From Ceratorhiza oryzae-sativae (Eukaryota; Basidiomycota; Agaricomycetes; Cantharellales; Ceratobasidiaceae), in assembly GCA_030998015.1 (NCBI GenBank), contig JARWMV010000246.1, positions 744,001-808,000 of the forward strand: 64,000 nt of DNA, written 5' to 3'. Numbering within the stretch: the first letter of the stretch is position 1; each line of letters opens with the position of its first letter. The notes below the pieces were generated by a model. It was not told the DNA's origin. It did not search any database and worked only from the letters and a program-made list of their open reading frames with translations. Both the position numbers and the translations under genes were made by a program. This document shows positions 12,339-23,777 of the stretch, piece by piece.

Positions 12339-13329
12339 TCAATGCCTGTTTGTACACAAAACTAAGTAATTGGCCACGTTCGGACAACAGATCAACTCAC
12401 CATTCCCGAACTGATCGCAGATATAAGAAACAAACTCGTTAGTGAAGTTGAGTCCGTTAGTACCAAAAATGCTCAACGCACTTCGAATCACAAAATTCGC
12501 AAGAACCGCAATAAACAGCGCTCCACATATCAAGCAAGGTCCTACGATTTCGTCTATAGTGGCAATAGCGTCGGCGGTTATTTAGTTGGACAGTTATCGG
12601 TAATTGTGAAACATACCAAAGTGGCCGGGATCTCGTTTCCGAATGCGTGTAATACGTCTCTGATAAACCACATATCCATAAACCAACACGGCAAGACTGA
12701 TTGCAGCGTATATATAAGCGAATATGAGCGAAATGGCATCGTTGGAGGCGTTGAACAACGCTAGCGAAAGCGTCGACAATAACACCCCCATATTTAAATA
12801 CGATATCCAAGCTACACATACCGTATCAATGGCGGACACCAAGCCAATAATCGGGTATAAACACTCACTGCGCTCATTGGCCAACCAAACTTTGGTCTCG
12901 ACTTTGATGGGAGTAGCAATCTTTTTGGGAACTCGCACGCGAATGCGGCTCTGGGAAGGATCTTGTGTCGAGACAGACTGATAATTCGGCACACCATCCG
13001 GTGCGTCTGAATCTGGAATACGGTCAATGCGAGTCGATCGTGCACGGAATCCAACAGGATTGCGAGGGAGTGAGGCGAGTGCAGTCGAAGAGAATGGCGA
13101 GAACAGGTCAGACTGTGACAAGTTAGCACAGCTCATGTTGCAATGGCCAAATGGGCCAGACTTTACTTACCACGGCGTGGACAGATCTTTTGAACAACGA
13201 ATCGTCTTCCTCATGGTGAGGCCCAGCCCCTGATGATTGACCTTGGGAGGGGGACATGTTGAGATTAGCAACCTCGGTCCGAGGCGTAGGCTCCGTCACA
13301 GTGACCTGAGGGGGTTGCGAGTTCGACAT
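12339..13329 (-). CDS. VTC1: VTC1-like vacuolar transporter chaperone (DUF202 membrane domain)
   Basis: VTC proteins form the membrane complex that makes polyphosphate and delivers it into the vacuole; Vtc1 supplies the three-helix domain. Here about 110 N-terminal residues are hydrophilic (MSNSQPPQVTVTEPTPR...), followed by VPKKIATPIKVETKVWLANE, the diagnostic Vtc1/Vtc4 C-terminal entry motif, then RTWISYLN across an intron. Three hydrophobic helices follow (VLLSTLSLALF, AISLAVLVYGYVVY, LICGALFIAVLANFVI) with RRITRIRKRDPGHFDEIVGP between the second and third. The predicted length of about 270 is roughly twice yeast Vtc1, due to the leader and a C-terminal tail of about 40 residues; the tail would shorten if a further intron begins at GTGAGT after FGN. 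It converges on the previous gene with a gap of only 116 bp. A CACGTG box lies 64 bp upstream of the ATG. Confidence 0.85.
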
Positions 13330-13652
13330 TCCGAGACCCCAACCTCAAAACAGAAAAATATCGTGGTGGTTGGGAGGAAATCGAAACGCTCGCACGTGCG
13401 TTGTGACATGACGACAGACCCAACATCTTATCTTATCAATTCAGGTTTCGGGTTTAAGCTTTCAATCGAAAATTATTCGTCTGGATGTAAACGACCGCTC
13501 GCAAATTTTTGTTTAATACGAAGTAGAGTACAGTCAAGAATTGGAGTCCTATCAAGTCCAAGTGAAACAAGCTCAACAGCTATAGCATAGTCCGACTGAA
13601 GAAACGACGAGAAACAACACGGCATAGATAACTACAGGTTGGATTTGAACCT
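13330..13652. other. VTC1 promoter and GH17 3' region
   Basis: This 323-bp stretch separates the VTC1 start from the GH17 stop; both genes are on the minus strand. It holds a GCACGTGC palindrome at 13392-13399. Nothing else stands out. Confidence 0.5.
13392..13399. promoter_or_regulatory. CACGTG E-box upstream of VTC1
   Basis: A perfect GCACGTGC palindrome lies 64-69 bp upstream of the VTC1 ATG. In yeasts VTC genes belong to the phosphate regulon controlled by the bHLH factor Pho4, whose core site is CACGTG. That this box works the same way here is inference, and it could lie within the 5' UTR. Confidence 0.4.
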
Positions 13653-15738
13653 TTAGCTATGCGAGCATTGAGGAATAGTCACATCCTTGAGTTTTTTGCT
13701 GTTCAAGTGTAAGTTGAATAACATTCAGACAGCTGAATATATAGTTACTTACTCGGAATCGAAAAGGCCCCACCAACCCTCAACACCTCCATACATGACG
13801 TCCTTCCATGGTTCGTCCTTGAACTCAAAGAAAAAGTACTGAGTCTGGTTGGTGTTTGAGGCGCACACAAAGGTGTCAAGGAAGATCTATCCAACAGGAT
13901 TAGATGCTACTCATTGCACGGAGGCTGAGAGTTCCACGCACCTGGAGGTTAGGAACTGATGCATCCGAAGCACCATTCGATTGAGTGCTCGCATTGGATG
14001 ATTTCTAACGTGAATAAGCATGACTTAATCAAATCATGAAAGAATGCTTCCGCTTACGGTTGGCCAGCCGGTCTCGGCGATGTACATCGAAGGCTTATTG
14101 GAGACCGCTGCAGCTTGCGCAATATTGGTCTGCTGGAAAAAGTCATATGTCCAACCAGCTGCATTCTGGATGGTTTGGTCGGCGAACCACGGATGCACAT
14201 TGGCAAGACTGTGAAGAGTGTCAGGCTATGACCCAGGGTGCAGAGAACTACGCTCACCCATAATCTATAGCCTGCAGCAGAGGAGTGTTGAAGAAGCTAC
14301 CTGCATCACTCGATCCAACCGGGATAGTCTTGCTAAGACTCATGCCAGACAACATGGAGCGAGTGTCCTGGATCATCTGTACGAGTTTGGCAGCCGCTGC
14401 CAATCCAGCAGGGCTAGATGCATCGTTCGTTCCCGCAGCGGTTACGCTGTTGAGAATATACTCGTTGCCGACGGTAATGCCAGCAATATGATCAACACCG
14501 TAAGTTGTAATGGCATCCTTGATCAAATCACGTTGCCGAGTGTATACGGCATCGTCGTCTGTCACATCTACAAACGAGGCTGTGAGAAAAAGCGTTGTCA
14601 GACTGTCAAATTCCCGACTCACAGATGCCTACAAACACATCCAACTTCACTTTGGTATCCTTGATAGCTTGAAGAACAAGAGCAGTCTGGTTGCAGTCGG
14701 CCCCGTAGAGGCGAATGCGAGTGGTGATCTGAGACAATAGCTGGATATCTTCCGTCACGTTGGCTTGCGTCGCACCACAATTGGGCATTAATGCTCCCAG
14801 CGGCGTATAAGCAAATCCATAGAATGAGTTCTTTAGGCGAGGGTCGGTCTCGAACTTTGACGGGTCCTTGGGGTCAGCCTTGACAACCCCAGCGGTTCCA
14901 GGAATAGCAACCATGGTTCCGTCGTTTGAGCTAGACCCGCCCGAACTAGAAGGAGAGGGAGAGCCCCCAGACTTCTTAGAGTTGGAAACTGCAACGCCTA
15001 CGCCAACAGCGATGCCGATTAGGACCAACAGGCCGACAATGCTTCCAATCATTATCACCCTATACGCCAGTTAGACAGCGTCTGCCTATCTACAATTTAC
15101 TTACTTGGAGCGCTTCTTGCCTTGGTTCTGTTTCTCGAGCCACGGACTGCTATAGGCTTGGCCCGAGCCATCAAGGTTGGCATAACGGTCCTGCTGCATA
15201 TCCTGTACGGTATTGATCGCTGCGGCCGGGGGTAGATATGAGCCTCTTGTAGCAGTGTTGGTCGGCCCAGACACAGGTGTGAGGAATGGATTCGCAGGCG
15301 GTGTGTATGTGTTCGGCTGTTCGTCGGACGAGCGTCCAGTGGGGTATGCGCCTGTGCCAGACAAACGGTGAGGCTATTCAACGGTCAATGAGCGTCGAGG
15401 CCTCAAAGCTGGAGGGCACACTCACTGGAGGGATGGCTGACCTGTCCCAGTGGTTATCGAGATCTAAAGCAAAAGAGCGACGAATGCGAGAGGAAATCAG
15501 TAATCAGTTGAGAGGTGAAAAGAAGGGTGTTGTCAAGAGGCGAAAGCACGTCGCAATGGCTAAATAGGCCTGCAAAGTAGACCCCTAAAAGGAACTGCCG
15601 AGCTGGATTCCATGGTACGCCGCCAACCGCCGAGCCCGCCCGGCTTGACACCCGCTGCCAACAATGCGTGCGTCCGCATAGTAGAGACTCACCAGGGCTG
15701 CCTGAACGCGCGTCGTCGTTGTATCTGGGGTAAGACAT
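13653..15738 (-). CDS. Membrane-anchored GH17 glucan endo-1,3-beta-glucosidase
   Basis: GH17 enzymes cleave or remodel beta-1,3-glucan of the cell wall. The protein (about 530 residues) starts MSYPRYNDDARSGSP and has a cytosolic N-terminal region rich in Pro/Ser. A single membrane segment follows (IMIGSIVGLLVLIGIAVGVG), then a Ser/Gly linker and the catalytic barrel: FYGFAYTPLGALMPNCGATQ, TTRIRLYGADCNQ, GITVGNEYIL (the acid/base Glu of the GNE motif) and YIAETGWPT (the nucleophile Glu of ETGWP). This gives a type II plasma-membrane topology with the enzyme outside. The first intron is about 200 nt; a 38-nt second exon (DLDNHWDRSAIPP) joins to PHRLSGTGAYPT. The last exon gives DSDKKLKDVTIPQCSHS, a typical GH17 ending. 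Stop codon at 13653-13655. Confidence 0.92.
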
Positions 15739-15987
15739 GGCGTCTGTGGTCGTCAAATGTGGTTTTCGTGGGCTATGCGTGTCGATGTTCAGTGTTTAAG
15801 AGTCGTGGACTGCGGACAAGTGCTGTGCACTGCCGAGCGCCTCGTCCACCGCGCCCAGAAATGGAACAGGGTGTTGATGACTAATCAGCGTGATTCACGA
15901 ATCCACGAAAACGCAAGCTAAATTTACACCCAAGTCCAATAGAACCGTAAAGTATATGCTACATAATTACGAAAACGTCTATGTCGC

Positions 15988-17419
15988 TCAACCCAAAACC
16001 TTGCGCAAACCAATCTTTTGCGACTCTGTAAGGCGATCCGGGAATACCACCTCCCATTCGACAACCAAGTCTCCTTTGCGTATGACCTTGCCATCCTTCC
16101 TCACAGGCATACCCAACCCAGGTATCCGTGATTTTTGTCCTGGTTTGACTATGGATGCTGGTGTGCGGATTTGCCGTGAACTGCCGTCCAGTAGTTCGAT
16201 GGTTTGCATTGTCCCTCCGTCACCGGTCAGGGCCTCTAGGAGCGGTACCTTGCATGTCATGATCAGGTCCTCTCCGTCTCGCTTGAATCGTGGGTGCTCC
16301 TTTTCTTCGACGACAAACACCACGTCGGCAGAGTCGCCATCGGGTCGCTCGTTTCCCATACGAGCATATCGAACTTTGGTCCCCGCCTTCCAGCCCTAAA
16401 TCACGTCTATGAGTATTTCGAACTCACACTCTGAGCGGCACTTACCGGCAAGGCCTCAATCTCAATCTCTTTGGCTTCCATTGTCCCGTCCAACAGCTTT
16501 CGCCGAAGCTTCAAGTGCTTCTTGGTTCCGTTATAGATTTCTTCGAGGGAGAGCTTGAGGGGATGAATGATATCCGGCAGCGGCTCTGCGCGTCGTCCGT
16601 TCATGCTGCTTGCTCTCCTACCGGAGCTGCGAGGAGATTCTTGAGAGAAGCCACCTGGGATTCCACCACCGAAGGAGCCAAAGGGAGAGCCACCTCCGCC
16701 GAAATCGTCCTCGTCCATTCCGCCGAAACCGCCCCTCATACCGCCGCCCATACCGCCCATACCTCCCATGCCACCCATGCCACCGAACTGTTTGAAGAAC
16801 GTTCTGCGAAGCGTGTAAGTATAACAACGGTAAAATTATCGTATAAAACTTACTCGAATATAGAATTTGGATCACTGGGTCTGAAGCCACCACCACCGCC
16901 CATCCCTGGCCCACCGCTAGCGAATGTAAAGGTAGTGCCACCAGGGAACCTAAATGTACAATCTGTGTGAACACAAATACGATGCGCCGATCCAATTCTT
17001 GTGCTTACCCTCCTGAACTGAATCCACCTCCAGGGAAGCCACCGCCGAAGCCACCGCCTTCGCCTCCAGCTCCAGGGGGCACGCCTTTCAAACCTTCTTC
17101 ACCAAATTGATCGTAGACCGCTCGCTTGTTCTTGTCAGATAACACTTCAAAGGCTTCACTGATCTAAGGTAGACATGAGCAACTCCAAGTAAGATATGAT
17201 CATGATCTGACCCGCCTCTTTGAACTTTTTTGATGCTGCCTCTGTGTTATCCTTGTTACGGTCGGGATGCCATTTCAAGGCCTGCAATTGTCGTGGATCA
17301 ATCATGTTGCCGCAGGACGCCAAGCAAACCATACATACCATCTTCTTGTAGGCCTTTTTGATCTCATCATCGTTTGCGGATTTATCAACCCCAAGGAGTT
17401 TGTAGTAGTCTTTGCCCAT
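15988..17419 (-). CDS. SIS1: Type II Hsp40/DnaJ co-chaperone (Sis1/DNAJB type)
   Basis: This Hsp40 stimulates Hsp70 ATPase and delivers substrates. It begins [19 protein letters not shown], a J domain whose second exon carries ALKWHPDRN, so the HPD tripeptide is intact. A Gly/Phe- and Gly/Met-rich linker follows, with MGGMGG repeats encoded at about 16740-16785. The two beta-sandwich C-terminal domains are clear: [16 protein letters not shown], then [20 protein letters not shown], and the end is [18 protein letters not shown]. There is no CxxCxGxG zinc-finger region, which separates it from Ydj1/type I. Length is about 375 residues. The stop TGA is at 15988-15990 and the ATG at 17417-17419. 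A heat-shock-element-like sequence lies about 170 bp upstream. Confidence 0.94.
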
Positions 17420-17587
17420 GGTGTATAGAAGTCGCGATGGGTGAGAAGAGTCGTGGGGAGTTTGGCGTAAGAAGTGCCGCCAAGGGTGCGTTGGGGGAAA
17501 GAGTTAAAGTACGACTCGACTGATGCACTGGGGGTGTTATATACACTGGTGGAGTAACCGTGGTAAATTCAGGTTACGCCTAGACCT

Positions 17588-17605
17588 TTCGGGAACAGGA
17601 TAGAA
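17588..17605. promoter_or_regulatory. Candidate heat-shock element upstream of SIS1
   Basis: The sequence has TTC at 17588-17590, GAA at 17593-17595 and another GAA at 17603-17605: an inverted TTCnnGAA pair plus a third unit at 10-bp phase, the layout of a gapped Hsf1 site. It is 169 bp upstream of the ATG of the Hsp40 gene. Function is inferred from position and from Hsf1 control of Sis1-type genes in other fungi. Confidence 0.45.
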
Positions 17606-20600
17606 CCTACTAGGTCGATTACCTAATGTGAGATGAGACTGTACAGTACTCACATCATCAAGTCCGGTGGATCGCGGGGCACGTGGCAATCATGGGATGT
17701 CGATGACATCATCCGATGAAGACAACCATCATCTGTGAGCTGGTATCACTCATATGTCGACACTGATGCTAAAGAATCCAATGACTGTGCTTACCAACTT
17801 GCGTCGAGCGTCGTATAGCATCTTTCCCATCAGATAGATCCGGTTTGTGAAGAGTTCGGCCATGCATCTACATCAATTCAAGATGTTTCAGAAAGCCATG
17901 GACCTATCAATGGTAAGATGGGTAAACCTGTTGTTGTCTCAGGTCTTGATGAACCCCACTAGTCCTAGGGCAGCCCCTCCAGAAATGCTCGACGAATCTG
18001 GTCACGGTGAGTGGCGGTTCCTCACACCACTTGCTGTCGAGCACTAAGGGCCTGATAGGGGTATTTCCGGTAAGCCCACGTCATGGCCCAGTAAGCTCTT
18101 CCCTAGTGATATGCGTTTAGTGATGGATACTGCCGCGCGGGTGAGTAGAATCAGTACCCGCCGTCCAATCGAATTCTTACTCTTGCCTTTTTAGACGCGT
18201 CCGACCGCGGCCAGCATACCCTCGCTGGAGTTGTTTCAGAGTGAGGCTTTATGCCCTGCTTATGCAGCATTGTCTCAAGTGAACGCCCTTGTCGCAGTTC
18301 GTTTTTGGACTATTCAGCCTCGCGTGGTAATGATCTTTCGGCGCCTCGTCCGCCATTCTTCCCTGGATTGACCGAGGGATGTCGTTGGTGCCTGTGTGTC
18401 TCTCGTTGGAAGGAGGCATTACTGGCCTATCGGGCGGGTGATATTCGCCGGGACGCCGTCCCAAGGTATGAGTGGCCATTCTCCTGTTCAAGCCAAGCTC
18501 TCTGACCCTAGCGCCCCGTTCCCCCAGGGTCATCTTGAACGCGACAGACTCGTCCGCCCTGCTTACTGTGTCTCTAAGTGATCTTCGTGAATTCGAATTT
18601 GTCAACTCGAGAGGCGAACGTTAACTTGTACATGTGAATGCATATGAAGGTACAACATTTCTATTGAAGAGTGACCCACCAAGTTTCAACCGAGCCAAAA
18701 TGCAAATGACTGGACCAATCGGGCATCCGGTAAGAAGCGACACTTTAGTGGAGGCTTACCAGACGGTCTCGCCAGCCGTTAGGGCACGGTTTCTCTCCGA
18801 CGCTGTGCGGTGTGGGTGTTACGGTACCCCCATCGTTGATGTTCGGGCGCACCAATCTCAAACACTGAACCTCGCCGATGTCGCCGGACCAATCACGGCG
18901 GCAATAGGAGCCCTTAGATGCGTTCGCAGACTGAAGTTTACATCAGAATATTCGAGTCGAAATTTTGGGCTCGGATATCCACGGTGGCAGTGCAGAGTTG
19001 AGGGAGTTGCCATAACTGACCCCGTTTCGATCCAATCGCCAAACACGTTGTTGCCGTCGGCGTTTCAAGGCAGGTTTCGACAAAGGAGGTATATTGTGCT
19101 TAGCTCTCTGATGGGCTGGTTGACAAGACAAGCATAGGCAGATTGTGAGCATTAATGACTCTTCGCAACATTGCCTATTTGGTCATTTCAGCATGGATCG
19201 ACGTAATAAAATGTCTCGATCACTAGGGCGACTCCTGGCATCAAACGGCACTTTATCGCCGATGATATGTCATCCAGAATCAAGTTATCTCTCAAGACTG
19301 AATAGTGTAGATCCCCAAGTGCTTCGTTCGCATAGAGAGGTAGTCTGACAGATGTCCAGGTGGCACCTGGGCGTCCCGGCTCAAGGGGCTCAGGCCCCGA
19401 CTCTCGCGCACGCAGATCCATCATCGCCCATCGGCCCAGCAATAGGCTATTTTGGTATTTTCAATGATCACAATGCTCCCGCATACCCATACCTCGTTTC
19501 CCGCATGGAATTCGGTCCGAGAATTCTAACGATTTCGGGTTTTGTTTACGTTGATCCCCGGATTTTGGGGCGCGAAGCGTTGTAGGCCGAAGGTACCGAG
19601 CCCCAGGCAGCCGCGGCAAGTAGCCTCAATCGCGCGTCGTTAGTTGCAATGCACTCAGATCTTGGTCGCCAATGCGATTAGAATCCTGTCATATTGTCTC
19701 GAGCGCCTCTAGCCAAGCAGCTCTAGTACAAACCGGGCTCTCTCCTGGGCTAGTCTCCTCTCGAGGATGGTTTGGCTGACCCTTTGGGAGCAGGTGGGCT
19801 CCACCCACGTGGGGGTGTATGCCTAGACGCACCAATCGCAGCTCGAACTTGCATGACGGCACTCTTCAAACGCTGGGCTGAAACCTGTATGCGATCGCTC
19901 CCTGCAAGAACATAGTCGGTTTGCGGAGCTCGATTGGCCAAGACACCATATGAGCGCCAATTATACAAGGAGCCTTCCGGGTTTTAGGCAAGACCAATAG
20001 TTTCTAAAGATACAATGCGACCCGATGCGTCTCATGCTGCGGACACTCAAACGCTGTCGCGACGTGCAGCATGTGGACGTTATTGATCAATCAAATGGAA
20101 ACTTGACGTTCTATCACTGCGAGTGATCTAGCTACGATGAGATTGTTCCTGGCTGGATGCTACAACGCGGCACGAGAATCTAATCTTATGAATAGTTTTT
20201 TTTATAGAGGGACTATGTATGCAGTGGCGAGTCCCGGGGTCTCAGCGCCGGTTACCGGAGTCTAGATATTCGAGTGGAACCGAGGGGCAGTGCATGGATC
20301 AGAAAAGCCGACTCGAAATGAATTGGTTCAATTAACACAAACCTGGGCGACTCGCGCGTAGAAAATTATCTGATAACACACGCCACGTTTCTGATAGTCG
20401 AATTTCTATTGTGGAGTAAATTCTGACAGGAGCGAGAAACGTTGTGGCGCTGACACGTGAGCGTCGGATCGGCGGGCTTTGTGAAGGGATCCAGTTAAAC
20501 GAGTCTTGCGAATTCACTAATTGAATTGGGGGCCACATGGCCGCGAAGCCACCCTGTTGATCGTGAGTAGCATATCACAATCTCAGGCCGCATACAATGG

Positions 20601-21310
20601 GGGTGGTGAGAGCAAGCATTCGCGGTGATCCTGCCGTGGTGGCTCAGTCAATGTTGGCGATCACGCCAGAACCTTCGTCTGACGGCGTCATGTGTTGTAA
20701 ACAGATCCAAAATCACGGACTGGTTGTGGGCGATTTGCGTGGCGATGGCTGTCGGCTCGTATGTGACGTTTGGGCGACGTTGGGACGCACGAGCCAAAGA
20801 AAGGATTGCTTCGCAAAGCATTGTCTCGCCAGATTCTCGAGTGCCTCAGCCCTGAGGTGGCTGGTCTGGGAACGGTCGGACGGGAAATGAAGAGATCACA
20901 GAGACATCCAGTACCGAGATGAAAACGATGGAAAACGTCGAAATATATCGGTGTATCTGGGTTCGATATTATATCCATGGGTCTGATGTCGGAACGGACC
21001 CAGAATGCAAGGGTGTGTTTGATACCGACGATTTGCAACCGAGCGCGGTCGGATGGATGGCACTGTGCGCCAAGCGACCCAGCAGCGTGGTGGTCGCGTA
21101 GCCGCCTGTGTACGGAGACTGAGCGCAGAGCCCGACGGGGGCCATGTCGAGTGGGTGAGTGTGATGGGGGATGAGAATGGGTAGCTACGTCAATTAGCTG
21201 CGTTCGTGGGCGGTAGACACCCGGCGCGGGGAATGTGCATAACCGGGACACAGGAGATTGCGGATCACCGCACGTACGGGCGCGACCGAGCAGGGCGGGC
21301 CTTGAGCGCG

Positions 21311-21343
21311 CGGTGGCCAGTTGCGGTGGCCAGTTGCGGTGGC
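21311..21343. repeat. Short tandem repeat, 13-bp unit
   Basis: The unit CGGTGGCCAGTTG occurs twice in full (21311-21323, 21324-21336) and then partially. It lies in non-coding DNA about 230 bp upstream of the bHLH start. Confidence 0.7.
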
Positions 21344-21569
21344 GATGGTGGGCCCGATGCGACACATTGCGTGGGGAGACTGCCCGGGGTGTCGCAGGCA
21401 CTTGGCTTTGGCAGCAACGACCGCTGGATTGATCTCATCAGCGCCAGGGTCTGGCCCGGAAATCACCTGCCTGCGACTGACTCTCGAGAATTTCTGCAAT
21501 TGGCACGGCAATATTTAGGCCTCACCGCGCCATCGAGCGACGACGACGAGCAGCACCCGCCCCGCCTCC

Positions 21570-23086
21570 ATGACTCTCCTTGGCCAGCACGAGTACGTCG
21601 CGTATTCCTCCCCCTTCATCAGCATGGATCCCCGCGTCAACCCCTACGTCGCCGGTGGCTACGTTTACCAAACCAGTGATCCCAGAGCCCCAGACGCCTC
21701 GCCCGCCTGGGGCATGTACTCGCCCGCCTACGCCCACTCGGCCATCCAGGTCGCCCATGGCAAGGAGCACCTCCGCTCTGCAACCTCCGCGCTCATGTCG
21801 CTCGAGTCCGAGCCCACCCACACGCCCGACCACTACGCGCCGCCCGCCGCCGAGCGCGTCCTGCCCGCCCGCGCGCCCAGCACCAGCCGCGACCACGACG
21901 ACTGGGCCCGCACCCAGGCCGCCCGGGCCACCCAGGCCACCCAGTCGCTGCTCCGCCTCGAGCCGCCGTCCCAGTCGGGCATGCCCTTCAGCAACTCGGG
22001 CTCCTACCTGCAGGGCGCCCACCGCTGGGCAGCGACCGCGTCGCCCCCGTCGACCCCCAGCTCTGGCCCAGCGGCCGACACCCCCCAGTCGTACCTCTCC
22101 GCGCCCTCGGCCTCCCAGCGCCCCACCCAGTACGCTGGCCTGGTCACGCATGCCCCCCAGCCCATCCATGCCCAGTCTGCTGCTCCCAGCTCTCAGTTTC
22201 TGGCCATGCATTCGACTCCGTTTCCATCTTCGCTCTCACCTCCTCACATCTCTCGGCAATCGGATTCGGTTGCCTCGACTTCTTCGTTGCAAAATCTTCG
22301 TCGGCGATCTTCGCCTTCTACATCTGGCTCCCCATCGAGCTCTAATACTGTAACAGCCTCCGGTCTCGGCCTCAGCTTGGGCTCACGACATCCCGAAGCG
22401 TCCTTGTCCAAGCTCGCCCGCAGCAGGAACACATTTAATTTGACCAGCCAAGCGGCCCAAGCTTCAACACCCCGGGAAAAGCCCAAGCTGCTGTCCAAGG
22501 ACCAAAAAAAGAGAAACCACATTCACTCGGAACAGAAGGTGCGTATCTCAAATCCGGCTCCCCCCGCCCTGTGCTCGTGCTAATCAACATGCGTCCACAG
22601 CGCCGGGCGACCATTCGCAAAGGCTACGCCTTGCTGTGTGACGAGGTCCCTAGCCTACGCATGGCCATCGCTGCAGCCGAAGCCGATGAAGCCGAACAGG
22701 CCACGGACGGTGACACTCGGAGACGCAGACGGTCACGCGGTCGGGCCTCTACCGCCGATGGTGAGCGCATAGATGGCCGTGCAGGTCCCCGCAGCGAAAG
22801 CGTGGTTCTCGTTAAAAGTAGGTGTTCTCGTCCCTGTCCGATTCCATGGCAGACTGACGGACCTCTGTTTTTTTTTTAAGCTATTGATCACCTGAAGGAT
22901 CTGTTGGCTGCCCGGCAGGATCTGTTGGCGCGTGTGCAGGAACTTCGTGCTGGAGGCCTAGGCGGTGATTCACCTTGGGAGCGCACCTGGGATGGCGGAA
23001 CAGGGCTGGCCCCGGAAGAAGACGGAGATGAGGAAGATGATGGTGAAGATGGCGAGGGCGAGAGCGATGAGGCCGAGGACCGATAG
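21570..23086 (+). CDS. bHLH transcription factor
   Basis: The first exon encodes about 320 residues of Ser/Pro/Ala-rich sequence starting MTLLGQHEYVAYSSPF, and ends in the basic region KKRNHIHSEQK. After an intron near 22540-22601 the chain continues RRATIRKGYALLCDEVPSLR (basic part and helix 1), a Glu/Arg-rich loop, then SIDHLKDLLAARQDLLARVQ (helix 2 with leucine-zipper-like spacing) and an acidic tail. The basic region carries H, E and R in the H-x3-E-x3-R pattern of factors that bind CANNTG/CACGTG E-boxes. The sequence EQKRRxxIRKGYxxLCxxVP resembles the Mlx/Ino4 group, but the loop is unusually long. The start ATG at 21570 is the first in frame; 21618 (MDP) is an alternative. Confidence 0.85.
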
Positions 23087-23231
23087 CTCCATCGGACTGA
23101 ATAGGCACCAGCGTTCTACATATTATTGCATGCCCTTGGCGGGCACATTCTCCCAATCGAGGCGTCTAGGCCACACTGTGTTTGTAGGGGACTGAACCAT
23201 CGGGACAGCAAAGGAAATGTATCAATTATAA

Positions 23232-23777
23232 TTATTTCTCTTTAATCGTAATGCTACCTATAATAGCCACCAGTACAAAACCGAGAGCGACAGCAGAGGC
23301 CAAAGCAGTTAAAATCTTGACACGATGCCGATTCCAGAAGGGCCATGATGAGTTCGGGCGGATACGAGGGAACACAAGGGTGCTATCACGAAAGCGCGGG
23401 TCCGACGCAACGTATTGATTGATGGGGTCGCTCTCGTGGTAGAGGTCGAGCGACTGAACCGGGACTATGGCACGGGGTGGATACGGAAGAAGAGCGCCAT
23501 GTGTCTCGACTGCATTGAGCACCTCGTTCGAAATTGGGGGATGCTGGCCATCGGTTGCTTTTACGCGCGGCACGCAAGAGACCTGGGGTATTTGCGCAGC
23601 CTGGGAAGCGGGAAACGAATAGCTGTCGACCGGCGACGCACGATCGCTGCCGGCCACGGCGAGGTATGGGGTCGCGGCGACATGGCTCGGGCGCTCTCCC
23701 ATGTGCGGCCGCCGCTGGCTCGAGGGTGGATGGGACGGGCCCGCGGACTTGGGTGTACGCATCAAACGTTGAGTCAT
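23232..23777 (-). CDS. Small hypothetical protein with C-terminal membrane anchor
   Basis: I do not recognise this protein. From ATG 23775-23777 (MTQRLMRTPKSAGPSHPP) it is about 180 residues: a Pro/Ser-rich N-terminal part, a middle region VQSLDLYHESDPINQYVASD, a basic stop-transfer WNRHRVK, and one hydrophobic helix ILTALASAVALGFVLVAIIG close to the C-terminus (then SITIKEK). This suggests a tail-anchored or single-pass protein. An upstream in-frame exon is possible; an overlapping frame starting near 23838 (MDKIERDRFQ) is also open, so the N-terminus is uncertain. Its 3' end converges on the bHLH gene (145-bp gap). Confidence 0.6.
   Translation of the reverse strand: MTQRLMRTPKSAGPSHPPSSQRRPHMGERPSHVAATPYLAVAGSDRASPVDSYSFPASQAAQIPQVSCVPRVKATDGQHPPISNEVLNAVETHGALLPYPPRAIVPVQSLDLYHESDPINQYVASDPRFRDSTLVFPRIRPNSSWPFWNRHRVKILTALASAVALGFVLVAIIGSITIKEK

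Larger units (their letters stand above)
17420..21569. other. Gene-poor 4.1-kb region
   Basis: No gene can be supported here. The first 200 bp are the SIS1 promoter. Between 17840 and 18560 there are GT-AG-like pairs and fragments such as ARTRPTAASIPSLELFQSEA (near 18190-18250), but no continuous splice chain. Frame 18634-19137 (167 codons) is open but lacks an ATG start and known motifs. Frames at 20597-21680 on both strands overlap in GC-rich DNA and look like chance openings. The last few hundred bases probably hold the 5' UTR and promoter of the bHLH gene. A decayed gene in the first half is possible. Confidence 0.5.

Noticed and set aside
13630..13680. tRNA B-box-like sequence (GGTTCAAATCC on minus strand)
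   Set aside because: No acceptor, D or anticodon arms can be folded around it, and it lies at the 3' end of the GH17 gene.
16740..16790. Repeated CAT/ACC triplet pattern that looks like a microsatellite
   Set aside because: It encodes the Gly/Met-rich linker of the Hsp40 protein in frame.
20688..21511. Long minus-strand frames (up to 237 codons) and overlapping plus-strand frames
   Set aside because: They overlap each other in GC-rich DNA, have no motif and no supporting splice chain, and their composition (Arg/Pro/His-rich) is that of chance frames.
21522..22211. 229-codon minus-strand frame opposite the bHLH gene
   Set aside because: It is the Gly/Arg-rich mirror of the bHLH first exon, whose downstream domain is recognisable.
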